Positions 53,558-62,153 of a DNA stretch of 64,000 nucleotides are shown one piece after another. Made by a program: the position numbers and the translations under genes. The notes beneath the pieces are model-generated. The model ran no database searches. It was not told the origin of the DNA and saw only the letters and a list, made by a program, of their open reading frames with translations. Origin of the DNA: Diplocloster modestus (GTDB taxonomy: Bacteria; Bacillota; Clostridia; Lachnospirales; Lachnospiraceae); assembly GCF_019042245.1 (NCBI RefSeq), contig NZ_JAHQCX010000017.1, positions 57,772 through 121,771 of the forward strand, read 5' to 3'. Position 1 is the first letter of the stretch, and the number at the start of each line of letters is the position of its first letter.

Positions 53558-54837
53558 TATCTCAGGCCGGTCCAGTTTATAATCATCTTCGCATAGGACT
53601 CGATGGCTTTAAAAAACTGGTCTTTCGTCAGATATTCATTTACCACATGGGCGTTCTGGCAGGTCCCGGGGCCATATACGACCGTAGGAACCTTAGCGAT
53701 ATTGGTAAAGTGTCTGGCGTCGCAGCCCGCGGACATTCCCGCGATCACTCTTCTGCCCGTCACATCCATAGCCACATCCGCCAGTGTCTGTACCAGAGGG
53801 TCATTGGCGTCTGTCTCAAAGGGGGCGCAGTCCTGGAACCAGTGGAAGCGGACCGGATGATCCTTCAGCCATTCGTCGCCGTTTGCCATGGCATTTACAT
53901 AATCTTCCACTTCTTTCACCACTTCATCTTTGTCTACCAGAAACCGGTTGCCCAGTTTATCCAGCTCCGATGGATAGTACTCAATTTCGAATTTCATCAG
54001 GCAGCTTTCCGCTACGGTGGAGGCCGCTATCCCGCCCTGAATATAACCAAAGTTGATCGTTGGAGGATCCAGCAGGGGATGCCGCTTGGTGGTCAGCCAT
54101 TTTAATTCCAGTTCCCGCATACAGTTCATGACCTTGACCATCTTGTCGATCGCGCTTTGTCCAAATCCCCTTAAACTGGCATGGATCGGCAGGCCGTCGA
54201 TCTCCACCTCGCCAAGCCAGGCACCCCGGTTCACCGGGAATACTTCCAGATTCGTTCCTTCTGCGATGATCACGCCGTCGGCCCGGTATCCCATATCCAC
54301 GCAGGAGAGAGAACCATTTCCTCCGCCTTCCTCATCTACCACGCTCTGGATCATGATATCGCCTCGCGGCCGAAATCCCGTGGAAAGCACCAGTTCCAGT
54401 GCCAGTATCGCAGCGGAAAGGCCGCCTTTCATGTCGTCTGTGCCCAGTCCGTACAGTTTTCCGTCTTCCTCCGTCATCTCCCACGGATTATATTTCCAGC
54501 GTTTCAGCTCTCCGGAAGGCATCGTATCGATATGGCCGTTTAAGATCAGGGACCTGCCGCCGCCGGTTCCTTTGTAAGTACCGACTACGTTCGGCCTGTT
54601 TTTATACTGATGCCCGCGGTTATATCCGGGATGTTTACTCATGCGCTCATTATCCGGCTCGAACATATCCACTTCACAGCCCAGATTCTTCAGGTACTCC
54701 GCCAGGAACTCCTGCGCCTTAGCTTCCTGTCCGTCTTCTCCGTGGCGGATGACGGAAGTATCCATTCCTATAAGTTTTCTCAAGAATTCCAGATAATCTT
54801 CCTGCTTTTCCTGTATGCTATTTTTAATCTCGTCCAT
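53557..54837 (-). CDS. M20 family deacylase/peptidase (ArgE/DapE-like)
   Basis: 426 residues, cytoplasmic. Zinc-site motifs are intact: LNGHIDTMPSG (His, about 95), GLGTDDMKGG (bridging Asp), VVDEEGGGNG (catalytic Glu pair), AEGTNLEVF and a C-terminal CDARHF. The lid/dimerisation domain is present. M20 enzymes of this group hydrolyse N-acyl amino acids, N-carbamoyl compounds or dipeptides; the substrate cannot be told. It is the last gene of the ABC operon, 12 bp after the permease gene, so its substrate is probably the imported compound or its product. Confidence 0.92.
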   Translation of the reverse strand: MDEIKNSIQEKQEDYLEFLRKLIGMDTSVIRHGEDGQEAKAQEFLAEYLKNLGCEVDMFEPDNERMSKHPGYNRGHQYKNRPNVVGTYKGTGGGRSLILNGHIDTMPSGELKRWKYNPWEMTEEDGKLYGLGTDDMKGGLSAAILALELVLSTGFRPRGDIMIQSVVDEEGGGNGSLSCVDMGYRADGVIIAEGTNLEVFPVNRGAWLGEVEIDGLPIHASLRGFGQSAIDKMVKVMNCMRELELKWLTTKRHPLLDPPTINFGYIQGGIAASTVAESCLMKFEIEYYPSELDKLGNRFLVDKDEVVKEVEDYVNAMANGDEWLKDHPVRFHWFQDCAPFETDANDPLVQTLADVAMDVTGRRVIAGMSAGCDARHFTNIAKVPTVVYGPGTCQNAHVVNEYLTKDQFFKAIESYAKMIINWTGLR

Positions 54838-54849
54838 ATTCCCCTCCAG

Positions 54850-55794
54850 TTAATCGCTCTTCAGTCTGTCCAGTCCGACTGCCACGATGATGATTGTCCC
54901 CTGCATGATCAGCTGCCAGTTGGTCGAAATATTCAGCAGGTTCATGCCGTTTGCTATAATTCCCATAATCAGGGCTCCCAGGAATGTTCCCCAGAGACGT
55001 CCTTTTCCTCCGGAAGTACTGGTACCGCCGATTACACATGCAGCTATGGCATCCAATTCCAGTCCGTTTCCTGCCCCCGGCTGTCCGGAGAACACGCGTG
55101 AAGCCAGGACAACCCCTGCGATTCCTGCGGTCAGTCCGCTGATGGTATGGATCAACACCTTATTTCTGGACACCGGGATACCCGATAACCTGGCTGCTTC
55201 GATGTTTCCGCCGATCGCATAGATGCTGCGGCCGAATTTCGTGTATTTTAACACGATGTAGCCGATCACATAACAGACCACCATGATGATGACCGGGATC
55301 GGGATCGGTCCTAAATATCCCCTCCCCAGGACCTTAAAAGCAGCGGGCAGACCGGTGATCGGATAGGAATTCGTGATGACCAGCACGACTCCTCTGGCGA
55401 TATTGAGCATACCCATAGTCACAATAAAGGACGGTATCTTCGCGAATGTGTGTATGGCCCCATTTAAGAATCCACAGAACACGCTGGCAAGAAGCGCCAG
55501 GAATATACAGATTCCCATATTCCATCCGGATTTCAGGGTGAAAGCTACGATAATACCGGATAATGCCGCCAGGGAACCCACGCTTAGGTCGATCTCCGCG
55601 GATATCAGGACATAGGACATCCCGATGCCCAGAATGGCCACGATCGTCACCTGCCGCATAATGTTCAGCAGGTTTTCCGCTGACAGGAACACCGGTTTGA
55701 TGATCGCCAGTATCACGATCAGCACAAGTAAAATCAAGACGATGGCCAGATCATTCCAGTTAATCCTTTTCTTTGTTTCTACTTTTTCATTCAT
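54850..55794 (-). CDS. Ribose-type ABC transporter permease
   Basis: 314 residues from ATG 55794 (GGGGGGAACC upstream). RbsC family with about eight to ten helices, GIGMSYVLISAEIDLSVGSLAALSG (partial: IDLSVGSLAA) and the EAA-like loop GGNIEAARLSGIP (about 200-212), plus ACVIGGTSTSGGKGR near the end. It forms the membrane channel of the importer as a homodimer. Its start overlaps the ATPase gene end by 8 bp. Confidence 0.93.
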   Translation of the reverse strand: MNEKVETKKRINWNDLAIVLILLVLIVILAIIKPVFLSAENLLNIMRQVTIVAILGIGMSYVLISAEIDLSVGSLAALSGIIVAFTLKSGWNMGICIFLALLASVFCGFLNGAIHTFAKIPSFIVTMGMLNIARGVVLVITNSYPITGLPAAFKVLGRGYLGPIPIPVIIMVVCYVIGYIVLKYTKFGRSIYAIGGNIEAARLSGIPVSRNKVLIHTISGLTAGIAGVVLASRVFSGQPGAGNGLELDAIAACVIGGTSTSGGKGRLWGTFLGALIMGIIANGMNLLNISTNWQLIMQGTIIIVAVGLDRLKSD

Positions 55795-57286
55795 TCTGGT
55801 TCCCCCCGGTTGCATAATGCATTATCTTTTCCTGTGTTAACTCTTCTTTCATCAGTACGCCTGCAATCTTTCCTTCAAACATGACATTTACTCTGTCGCA
55901 AAGTCCGATAATTTCCTGCATCTCGGATGAGATCAGAATAATCGATTTTCCCTGAGCGGCCAGATCCGTGATCATATTGTAAATCTCCATCTTCGCGTTG
56001 ACATCGATACCGCGGGTGGGTTCATCCAGTATGATGATCTCTGGTCCGCAGTTCAGCCATTTGGCCAGAACCACCTTCTGCTGGTTTCCGCCGCTTAGAT
56101 ACTTCGCTGTCTGGGTCTCAGACGGAGTCTTGATCATCAGCTCCTTAATATACCGCCGGCACAGTTCTTTCGCCCGTTTGGCGGAGAAGAAGCCTTTGAC
56201 CATGGCGTTCTCCGGTTTCGCCATCACGACATTGTCCACAACGGACAGTTCGGTGACCAGGCCTTCCCCTTTCCGGTCTTCCGGCAGGAATCCCAGTCCA
56301 TTGTGGATCGCGTCTTTCGGGGAATGGATCGATGCCTTCTTTCCGTTTATCATCACGGTCCCCTTCGCCTTCTTATCCGACCCAAACACCGCTTTTAAAG
56401 TCTCGCTTCTTCCGGCTCCCACCAGTCCTGCGAATCCCAACACTTCCCCTTTGCGCAGGTCAAAAGAGATTCCCCGGACTTCCTTGTCATTATGCAGGTC
56501 CTGTACCTGCATAATGACATCGCCGATTTTATTTTTCTTTTCCGGAAACACCTGGGACATCGGCCTTCCGACCATGTACTCGATAATCTTATCCAGATTC
56601 ACATCCTGAATACTGCCGCTGCTGATAAAAGTTCCATCCCGCATAACCGTATAGGAATCGCATATTTCAAATACTTCCTCCATCCGGTGGCTGATATAGA
56701 TCATCGTGATTCCCTGCTCCTTCAGATTCCCGATGACCTGGAACAGCTTTCGGGTTTCCCCTTCCGTCAGGGCGGAGGTGGGTTCGTCCATGATCACGAT
56801 TCTGGCATTCAGCGAGATCGCCTTGGCAATTTCAATCATCTGCCTTTGGGCTACACTTAACGTTGAGATCAATACTTTGGGCGAAATGTTCATGTCGATC
56901 CTTTTCAAGACCTCAATGGCGTCCTTATTCATTTTTTTCCAATCCAGGAATCCCGCCTTTTTCGGCTGCCGTTCCAGAAAAATATTTTCCGCGACCGACA
57001 TCTCCGGTATCAGGTTCAGCTCCTGGTATATGATGGATATTCCAAGCTTTTCCGAATCTTTTGTGTGACGGATGTTCACTTCCCGGCCGTCGATCAGGAT
57101 TCTGCCCGTGTCCTTGCTGTATGCCCCTGAGAGAATCTTCATCAGCGTTGATTTTCCCGCGCCGTTTTCACCCAGCAGTGCATGGACCTCACCTTTTTTC
57201 ACGCCAAAGCTAACCTCTTTTAACGCCTGTACGCCTACAAAAGATTTACTGATGCCTAGAAACTCCAATATGTATCCGCTGTCCAT
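55787..57286 (-). CDS. Ribose-type ABC transporter ATP-binding protein
   Basis: 499 residues, two fused ATPase domains as in RbsA/MglA. Domain 1 has Walker A GENGAGKSTLMK (about 38-49) and signature LSVAQRQMIEIAKA; domain 2 has the degenerate Walker A GLVGAGRSETLK (about 286) and LSGGNQQKVVLAKW with LDEPTRGIDV. The carbohydrate-uptake class 2 family mostly imports monosaccharides but also autoinducers and nucleosides. Confidence 0.95.
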   Translation of the reverse strand: MDSGYILEFLGISKSFVGVQALKEVSFGVKKGEVHALLGENGAGKSTLMKILSGAYSKDTGRILIDGREVNIRHTKDSEKLGISIIYQELNLIPEMSVAENIFLERQPKKAGFLDWKKMNKDAIEVLKRIDMNISPKVLISTLSVAQRQMIEIAKAISLNARIVIMDEPTSALTEGETRKLFQVIGNLKEQGITMIYISHRMEEVFEICDSYTVMRDGTFISSGSIQDVNLDKIIEYMVGRPMSQVFPEKKNKIGDVIMQVQDLHNDKEVRGISFDLRKGEVLGFAGLVGAGRSETLKAVFGSDKKAKGTVMINGKKASIHSPKDAIHNGLGFLPEDRKGEGLVTELSVVDNVVMAKPENAMVKGFFSAKRAKELCRRYIKELMIKTPSETQTAKYLSGGNQQKVVLAKWLNCGPEIIILDEPTRGIDVNAKMEIYNMITDLAAQGKSIILISSEMQEIIGLCDRVNVMFEGKIAGVLMKEELTQEKIMHYATGGNQNE

Positions 57287-57360
57287 AAGCCTTCGTCCCT
57301 CTTTTTAAATTCCTGTTTTTAGCTGCGTTCTTTTCCATGACTTCCCGTATCAGATCTCTT

Positions 57361-58386
57361 CTACTGCAGATCCGATGCGTAGAAGATCTTATCCTTCGTG
57401 TACACGCCGACCTCTACCGTAGTATCCGCTTCCAGAGTTTCTCCGGCCAGTACTTTATCTACGCATTCTACCGCTGTCTCCGCCAGCTTGCTGGGGAACT
57501 GCATAATACTTCCCTTATAGCATCCGCCTTCTGCGATCACGTTCTGTTCCTCCGCCGAAGCGTCGAAGCCGATCACTGCGATCTCATCTTCCCTGCCCGC
57601 AGCCTGGATCGCATCATAAGAACCCAATCCGCCGTCCGCGCTGTAAGAAAATACAAGATCTACCTTATCGTTGGCCGTCAATACATCTTCCATAACGCTC
57701 ATAAAGGATTCTCTGGAATCGGCGCCCTGTTCTGCCACGATATTCGCTTTCGGACATTCCTTCGACAGGATATCTTTAAAACCGTCGATTCGTTCTACCG
57801 CAGCGATGGACATCGGGTTGCTTAAGAATACAATATTCGGAGTCTCATTTCCTTCCAGTACGTTCTGGAGTGCCCATTTTGCCGCCAGCTGTCCGCCCAG
57901 GAAGTTATCAGAACCGATGTAGGTCTCGAATTTTCCGCCGCTTGGCCTGTAATCCACTGTGATAACCGGAATCCCTTTTTCTTCACAGGTGTCCAGTGCC
58001 GGAATGATCCCATTGCCGTCCACGCAGGTCAGGATAATGGCGTCCACTCCCTGGGCGCAGAAATTCTCAATGGCGTCGATCTGATTCTGCAGATCCATAT
58101 TCGGATCGTTAAATACGATTTCATATTTGTCCTTAGCGGCCTCTTCGATGCCCGCTTTGATGTCCTGGAAGAATTCATACTGGAGGGTCATCAGGCTGAC
58201 ACCCAGTAACTTTTTCTCTCCGTTTGCGTCTTTGGAATCAGCAGGGGCTTCCTTCTGGTCATCTGCCGCAGGTGCTGCCGACTCTTTAGGCTGTGCCGCC
58301 GCAGGCTCCCCTTCTTCTTTTCCTGAACATCCGATCATACCAAGTACCATTGCTCCACAAAGTAAAACTGCCAGTAACTTTTTCAT
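57361..58386 (-). CDS. Periplasmic-binding-protein-like substrate lipoprotein
   Basis: 341 residues. Lipoprotein signal with lipobox MIGC (Cys at about 20), an Ala/Glu/Lys/Pro-rich tether (about 24-55) and a Peripla_BP_4 fold with GVSLMTLQYEFFQDIKAGIE, IIPALDTCEEKGIPVITVD and GQLAAKWALQNVL. It captures the substrate for the importer downstream. It precedes the ATPase gene by 74 bp, the expected location for a strongly expressed first gene. Confidence 0.93.
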   Translation of the reverse strand: MKKLLAVLLCGAMVLGMIGCSGKEEGEPAAAQPKESAAPAADDQKEAPADSKDANGEKKLLGVSLMTLQYEFFQDIKAGIEEAAKDKYEIVFNDPNMDLQNQIDAIENFCAQGVDAIILTCVDGNGIIPALDTCEEKGIPVITVDYRPSGGKFETYIGSDNFLGGQLAAKWALQNVLEGNETPNIVFLSNPMSIAAVERIDGFKDILSKECPKANIVAEQGADSRESFMSVMEDVLTANDKVDLVFSYSADGGLGSYDAIQAAGREDEIAVIGFDASAEEQNVIAEGGCYKGSIMQFPSKLAETAVECVDKVLAGETLEADTTVEVGVYTKDKIFYASDLQ

Positions 58387-58398
58387 AGAAATACCTCC

Positions 58399-58427
58399 TG
58401 TTTTAGCTATTCATGTTTTAGCTATTC
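58399..58427. repeat. Tandem 14-bp repeats between M28 and SBP genes
   Basis: TGTTTTAGCTATTC occurs at 58399-58412 and 58414-58427, filling most of the 47-bp gap upstream of the SBP ribosome binding site and next to the M28 stop codon. Confidence 0.7.
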
Positions 58428-58433
58428 CTGTTT

Positions 58434-59552
58434 TTACTGTTCCCCAATCTTCTCAATAAACCCAAGGTGTTCCATCAATCCCAGCGTCAGTCTGACGATT
58501 TTAGCCATATTCGTCAGCTTGCTCTCTTCGTACACATCCTCCGGCGTATGCAGAATACCCTGATCATTAAAAGTGAGCATGCACACCGGAATCCCCTTCT
58601 CATAGTATGGCGCGTGATCGCTCCCAGGTGGAGGAGGGCAGATATAAACCGGTGTAAACTCCTCCCTGCTTTCATCCAGGTAAGCCCTTATCTTTCTCTC
58701 AAAGTTCTCCGGTCCGCTCCACACTTCCAGAACATTCTCTCTTCCCACGCCGTCCAGATTGATAACCGCTGCGGTCTTCTCCTGATCCCTGGCGCATCTG
58801 GCTCTGGCGCCTCTTAAATCGAACTCCTCCCCGTCCGTCAAAAGAATCTCCACCTTTTTCTTCAGACGGTAAGCCTTAAGCCTCCTGGCTGTCTGAAGCA
58901 CCGCCGCGGTGCCTGCCGCGTTATCATATGCGCCCGAAGTATTATAGACCGTGTCAAAGTGGGCGCACAGCACCACCTTCTCATCCGCGTCTCCCAGACT
59001 TCCCACCACGTCATAGCACCGGCTGTCAGGCATCATCTTAGCCTGTACAAATCCCCCGATCCGCGCACCGCTTTCGACTGCCTCCAAAATCCTGTTTTCC
59101 TCCTCTTCTCCCACCATAAAATGCGGAAGTTCACTTGTTCCCGTGAACAGCATCTGAGGGATCGCACCGCCTCCTTTTCTGATCGTCACATACGCCTTTA
59201 TTTCCCCTTCCGGTTCCACCACCGCGTATCTGTCCCAGACATACATGTTCCAAACCCTGTGATATCCGGCAAACCGGAGCCTTCCCCCGAATCCTTCTGA
59301 CGCCCCGCTGCCCAAAAACGGATAAGCCTTTAATTCTCCGCCTTCCGAATCCAAAAAACCAAGCCTCCAGTCACCAACCTCCCAAGCCGGAATCTCATAG
59401 ACATCCTGCTTAGCATCCGGACAGATCCTGCCAAGCCTCTCCACCAGGATATCCGCCGCCCGGATCAGATTCGCCGACCCAAAAGGCTTACACCCGATGT
59501 CAATCAGTTCTTTCCACTCTTCCTTCATCTCTTCAAAACCGGAATCAACCAT
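58434..59552 (-). CDS. M28 family zinc peptidase
   Basis: 372 residues from ATG 59552, behind AGGGGG; an in-frame ATG 60 nt upstream has no site. M28 zinc motifs: LCAHFDTVYNTSGAYDNAAG (about 181-200, His and bridging Asp), TDGEEFDLRGARA (catalytic Glu) and SDHAPYYEKGIPVCML (second-metal His). No signal peptide, so probably cytoplasmic. The family includes aminopeptidases and glutaminyl cyclase-like and carboxypeptidase enzymes. It is the first gene of the SBP-ABC-M20 group, between the hairpin element and the transporter. Confidence 0.9.
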   Translation of the reverse strand: MVDSGFEEMKEEWKELIDIGCKPFGSANLIRAADILVERLGRICPDAKQDVYEIPAWEVGDWRLGFLDSEGGELKAYPFLGSGASEGFGGRLRFAGYHRVWNMYVWDRYAVVEPEGEIKAYVTIRKGGGAIPQMLFTGTSELPHFMVGEEEENRILEAVESGARIGGFVQAKMMPDSRCYDVVGSLGDADEKVVLCAHFDTVYNTSGAYDNAAGTAAVLQTARRLKAYRLKKKVEILLTDGEEFDLRGARARCARDQEKTAAVINLDGVGRENVLEVWSGPENFERKIRAYLDESREEFTPVYICPPPPGSDHAPYYEKGIPVCMLTFNDQGILHTPEDVYEESKLTNMAKIVRLTLGLMEHLGFIEKIGEQ

Positions 59553-59682
59553 CTTTTTCCTACCCCCTTCCAGGCTCATCCAATACAAATACTGCTCTTC
59601 CCCAACAACCAAAGCTGCAACCCTTAATCGTCATCGGCCACTATAGATTTCCCAATATAACCGAAGCTGCAAACCGCGCTGG

Positions 59683-59943
59683 GTTCCTGTGACCGGCCGG
59701 GTTCCGGGATATGGATTGGCCCATGAGGGGCTTGGGGGGAGAGATTTCTCCTGTTTCAAAATGCATGGCCGAATAGCGGAGGGAGACTCAAGTGAGTATG
59801 GAGGCTCACACGCCGACATACTCGCTGCTTTCAGAGGCTCCCGCAGCTGTCCATGAGGCTGCATTTTGAAACAGGAGAAATCTCTCCCCCCCAAGCCCCT
59901 CATGGGCCAATCCATATCCCGGAACCCGGCCGGTCACAGGAAC
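59683..59943. repeat. Large (about 260-bp) inverted repeat element
   Basis: Left arm 59683-59765 begins GTTCCTGTGACCGGCCGGGT; the right arm, about 59860-59943, is its reverse complement with only one length change in a G/C run. The 90-bp core contains weaker complementary segments (GTGAGTATGG / CATACTCGC). No transposase is present. A 95-codon open frame inside is a by-product of the repeat. The flanks 59553-59682 and 59944-59962 show no gene. Confidence 0.9.
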
Positions 59944-59962
59944 TCACCACCCCCCACCACCC

Positions 59963-60964
59963 TCAGGTAGAAGACCGCACGATCAGCTTTGATTTCATAA
60001 CGACAGATTGCCCCACATAGTTGGCGTCGTCTTTATCCGCGATTCTGCGCAGAAGCAGCTGTGCTGCCGTCCTGGCCAGCTCCAGTACCGGCTGGCGCAC
60101 TGTGGTCAGCGACGGGGTCACCATCTTCGCCACCATAATATCGTCGTAACCCACCAGTGCCACGTCCTGGGGGACCTTATAATTATGCTCGATCAGATAC
60201 CGGAGCGCCCCCATTGCCATATAGTCGTTGGCACAAAATACTGCTGTGGGCGGTTCCTGCAGTTCCATCAGCTGCTTCATCCCCGCATATCCGCTATCCA
60301 GCTTATAATTTCCCTGCACCACATAGTCGGATGGAACCTGTATCCCGTGTTCCCTCAAACATTCCTGATAGGAATCATACCGTTCCATAGCCATGGCCGA
60401 TATCACCGGGCCCTGAATATGAGCGATCCTCGCATGTCCTTTCTGGATCAGGTGGCGTACCGCCTCGTAGGCGCCTACCCGGTTGTCTATTTTTACAGAA
60501 TCCAGATTGGTATTTCCGGCATCCCGCTCCAACAATACCATCGGGATATCGGACTGAAGCTTTTCGATATGGGAACTGGGCATGTTCATACCGATCAGGA
60601 TCACCCCGTCGATCTGTCTTTTTTCCAGCATTTTCAGGCATTCCAGTTCCATCTGAATATTGTTATCCGAATTGCAGATCAGCAGGTTGTAACCGGAGTT
60701 CTTCAGTTCCGTCTCAACCCCCCGCATCATCTCCAGGAAAAATAGATTACTCATATCGTTTACCACCAAACCGATCACATTGGTGGACTTCTGTTTTAAA
60801 CTGCGGGCGATACTGTTGGGCTGGTATTCCAGCTGCCTGATCGCCGATTCGATCCGTTCCTTCGTCTCATCTGTCATATGACCGGCATTCTGTCCGTTCA
60901 GATATCTGGATACGGATGTTTTTGAGACATTGGCCAGTCTGGCCACATCCAGGATGGTTGTCAT
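59963..60964 (-). CDS. LacI-family transcriptional regulator 1
   Basis: 333 residues from ATG 60964 (AAGGAGG upstream). N-terminal LacI helix-turn-helix TTILDVARLANVSKTSVSRY (2-21) with hinge helix residues LKQKSTNVIG (about 50-60), and a Peripla_BP-like effector domain with GVILIGMNMP, DNRVGAYEAVRHLIQKGH and YDDIMVAKMVTPSLTTVRQP. It most likely controls the M28-ABC-M20 genes downstream of the hairpin element. Confidence 0.92.
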   Translation of the reverse strand: MTTILDVARLANVSKTSVSRYLNGQNAGHMTDETKERIESAIRQLEYQPNSIARSLKQKSTNVIGLVVNDMSNLFFLEMMRGVETELKNSGYNLLICNSDNNIQMELECLKMLEKRQIDGVILIGMNMPSSHIEKLQSDIPMVLLERDAGNTNLDSVKIDNRVGAYEAVRHLIQKGHARIAHIQGPVISAMAMERYDSYQECLREHGIQVPSDYVVQGNYKLDSGYAGMKQLMELQEPPTAVFCANDYMAMGALRYLIEHNYKVPQDVALVGYDDIMVAKMVTPSLTTVRQPVLELARTAAQLLLRRIADKDDANYVGQSVVMKSKLIVRSST

Positions 60965-60982
60965 ATACAAATCCTCCTTAAA

Positions 60983-61045
60983 GTTCCCATTAGGAAACCG
61001 TTCCCCTAAATGTTTCGAAAATGGTTCCCCTTGATTTCGGGGAAC
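60983..61045 (-). promoter_or_regulatory. Candidate LacI operators and terminator between two lacI genes
   Basis: The 8-bp palindrome TTTCGAAA (61013-61020) has the central CG of LacI operators; GGAAACCGTTCC (60993-61004) is a looser dyad. GTTCCCC (61024-61030) and GGGGAAC (61039-61045) form a hairpin followed by CATTTTC on the minus strand, a probable terminator of regulator 2. Confidence 0.5.
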
Positions 61046-61075
61046 TATTTTCTGTTGCTATGAGCACTTAGCGTA

Positions 61076-62125
61076 CTATTTTTTCTGGCAGGAATTCCGT
61101 TCAATCAGTTTCACTTCAATTTTCATTTTCAGGTTTCTTCCCTGCTCTTCTTCCATCTTATCAATCAGGCGGCCCACAGCCAGATCTGCCAGGTCGGTCC
61201 ACGGAACACTCATGGTGGTCAATTCCGGTGTAACCAGGTTGGCGACGACGATATTGTCAAATCCGACCACCGATACTTCGCCGGGCACATCGATTTTTAA
61301 CTGCTGGAGGCATTTGATCGTCTCCACAGCCAATGTGTCACTCTCCGTAAAGAAAGCGGTCGGCAGCTTCGAAAGCCGGCCCAGCGCTTCCATCAGATAC
61401 GGTTCGATCTCCTGTCCGTTATTATCCACACGGATCATATAGGCCTTCTCAGGTTCGATTCCATTTTCCCGCAGCGTCGCCTCATAGCCGGCCTGCCGTT
61501 CCTTAAAATTCTCGCTGTCCACAGTGGAACAGATATAGCCGATCTTCGTATGGCCCAATCCGATCAGGTAGCGTACCGCTTCACAGGCCCCGGCAAAATT
61601 ATCAAAAGAAATACAATCTACACTGATGTCACGAAAATAGCGGTCGATGGCCACCACCGGTACCGGTACATCGCAGATCGCCTTCATTTCCTGGGAGGTC
61701 AGATCGGTAGCCAGTACGATGATGCCGCGGATCCGGTAGGTCTCTATAATTTCTTTTAACTTTTCCTGAAAGCCCGCCTGAATCTGGACAGATTTAAAAA
61801 ATAAGTAATGATGGTATTCATTGATACTCTTTTCAATTTCCTTCATAATCTCGTAAAAGGATAGAGAGACATTCCAGCTGTCCTCTTCCCCAAGATTGGA
61901 AACCGGGCACAGGAGCATGATCAGTTTGGATTCCATCAATGACCCGTCACTTTCCATGCCGCCGGTTTTCATCAGTGCATTGGTGGTATAGCCTTCCTCT
62001 TTTACAATATCCAGGATTTTCTTCCTGGTCTCATCGCTGATCCCGGCTTTCCCATTCAATGCAAAAGACACCGCCGTCGTAGATACCCCTGCTTTCTTCG
62101 CGATATCTTTAATTTTCAGTTTCAT
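61076..62125 (-). CDS. LacI-family transcriptional regulator 2
   Basis: 349 residues from ATG 62125 (AGGAG upstream); the frame extends to 62182 but overlaps the M24 gene end. HTH KIKDIAKKAGVSTTAVSFAL (4-23) and effector domain with IDRYFRDISVDCISFDNFAG and VVGFDNIVVANLVTPELTTM. Only distantly like regulator 1, so it is not a recent duplicate. It follows the M24 gene by 28 bp and probably regulates that operon via the operator at 63366. Confidence 0.92.
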   Translation of the reverse strand: MKLKIKDIAKKAGVSTTAVSFALNGKAGISDETRKKILDIVKEEGYTTNALMKTGGMESDGSLMESKLIMLLCPVSNLGEEDSWNVSLSFYEIMKEIEKSINEYHHYLFFKSVQIQAGFQEKLKEIIETYRIRGIIVLATDLTSQEMKAICDVPVPVVAIDRYFRDISVDCISFDNFAGACEAVRYLIGLGHTKIGYICSTVDSENFKERQAGYEATLRENGIEPEKAYMIRVDNNGQEIEPYLMEALGRLSKLPTAFFTESDTLAVETIKCLQQLKIDVPGEVSVVGFDNIVVANLVTPELTTMSVPWTDLADLAVGRLIDKMEEEQGRNLKMKIEVKLIERNSCQKK

Positions 62126-62153
62126 GAAAAATCTCCTGTCTATCTGATAATTT

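Noticed and set aside
59631..59915. 94-codon open frame inside the large inverted repeat
   Set aside because: Created by the G/C-rich arms; composition and position give no support for a protein.
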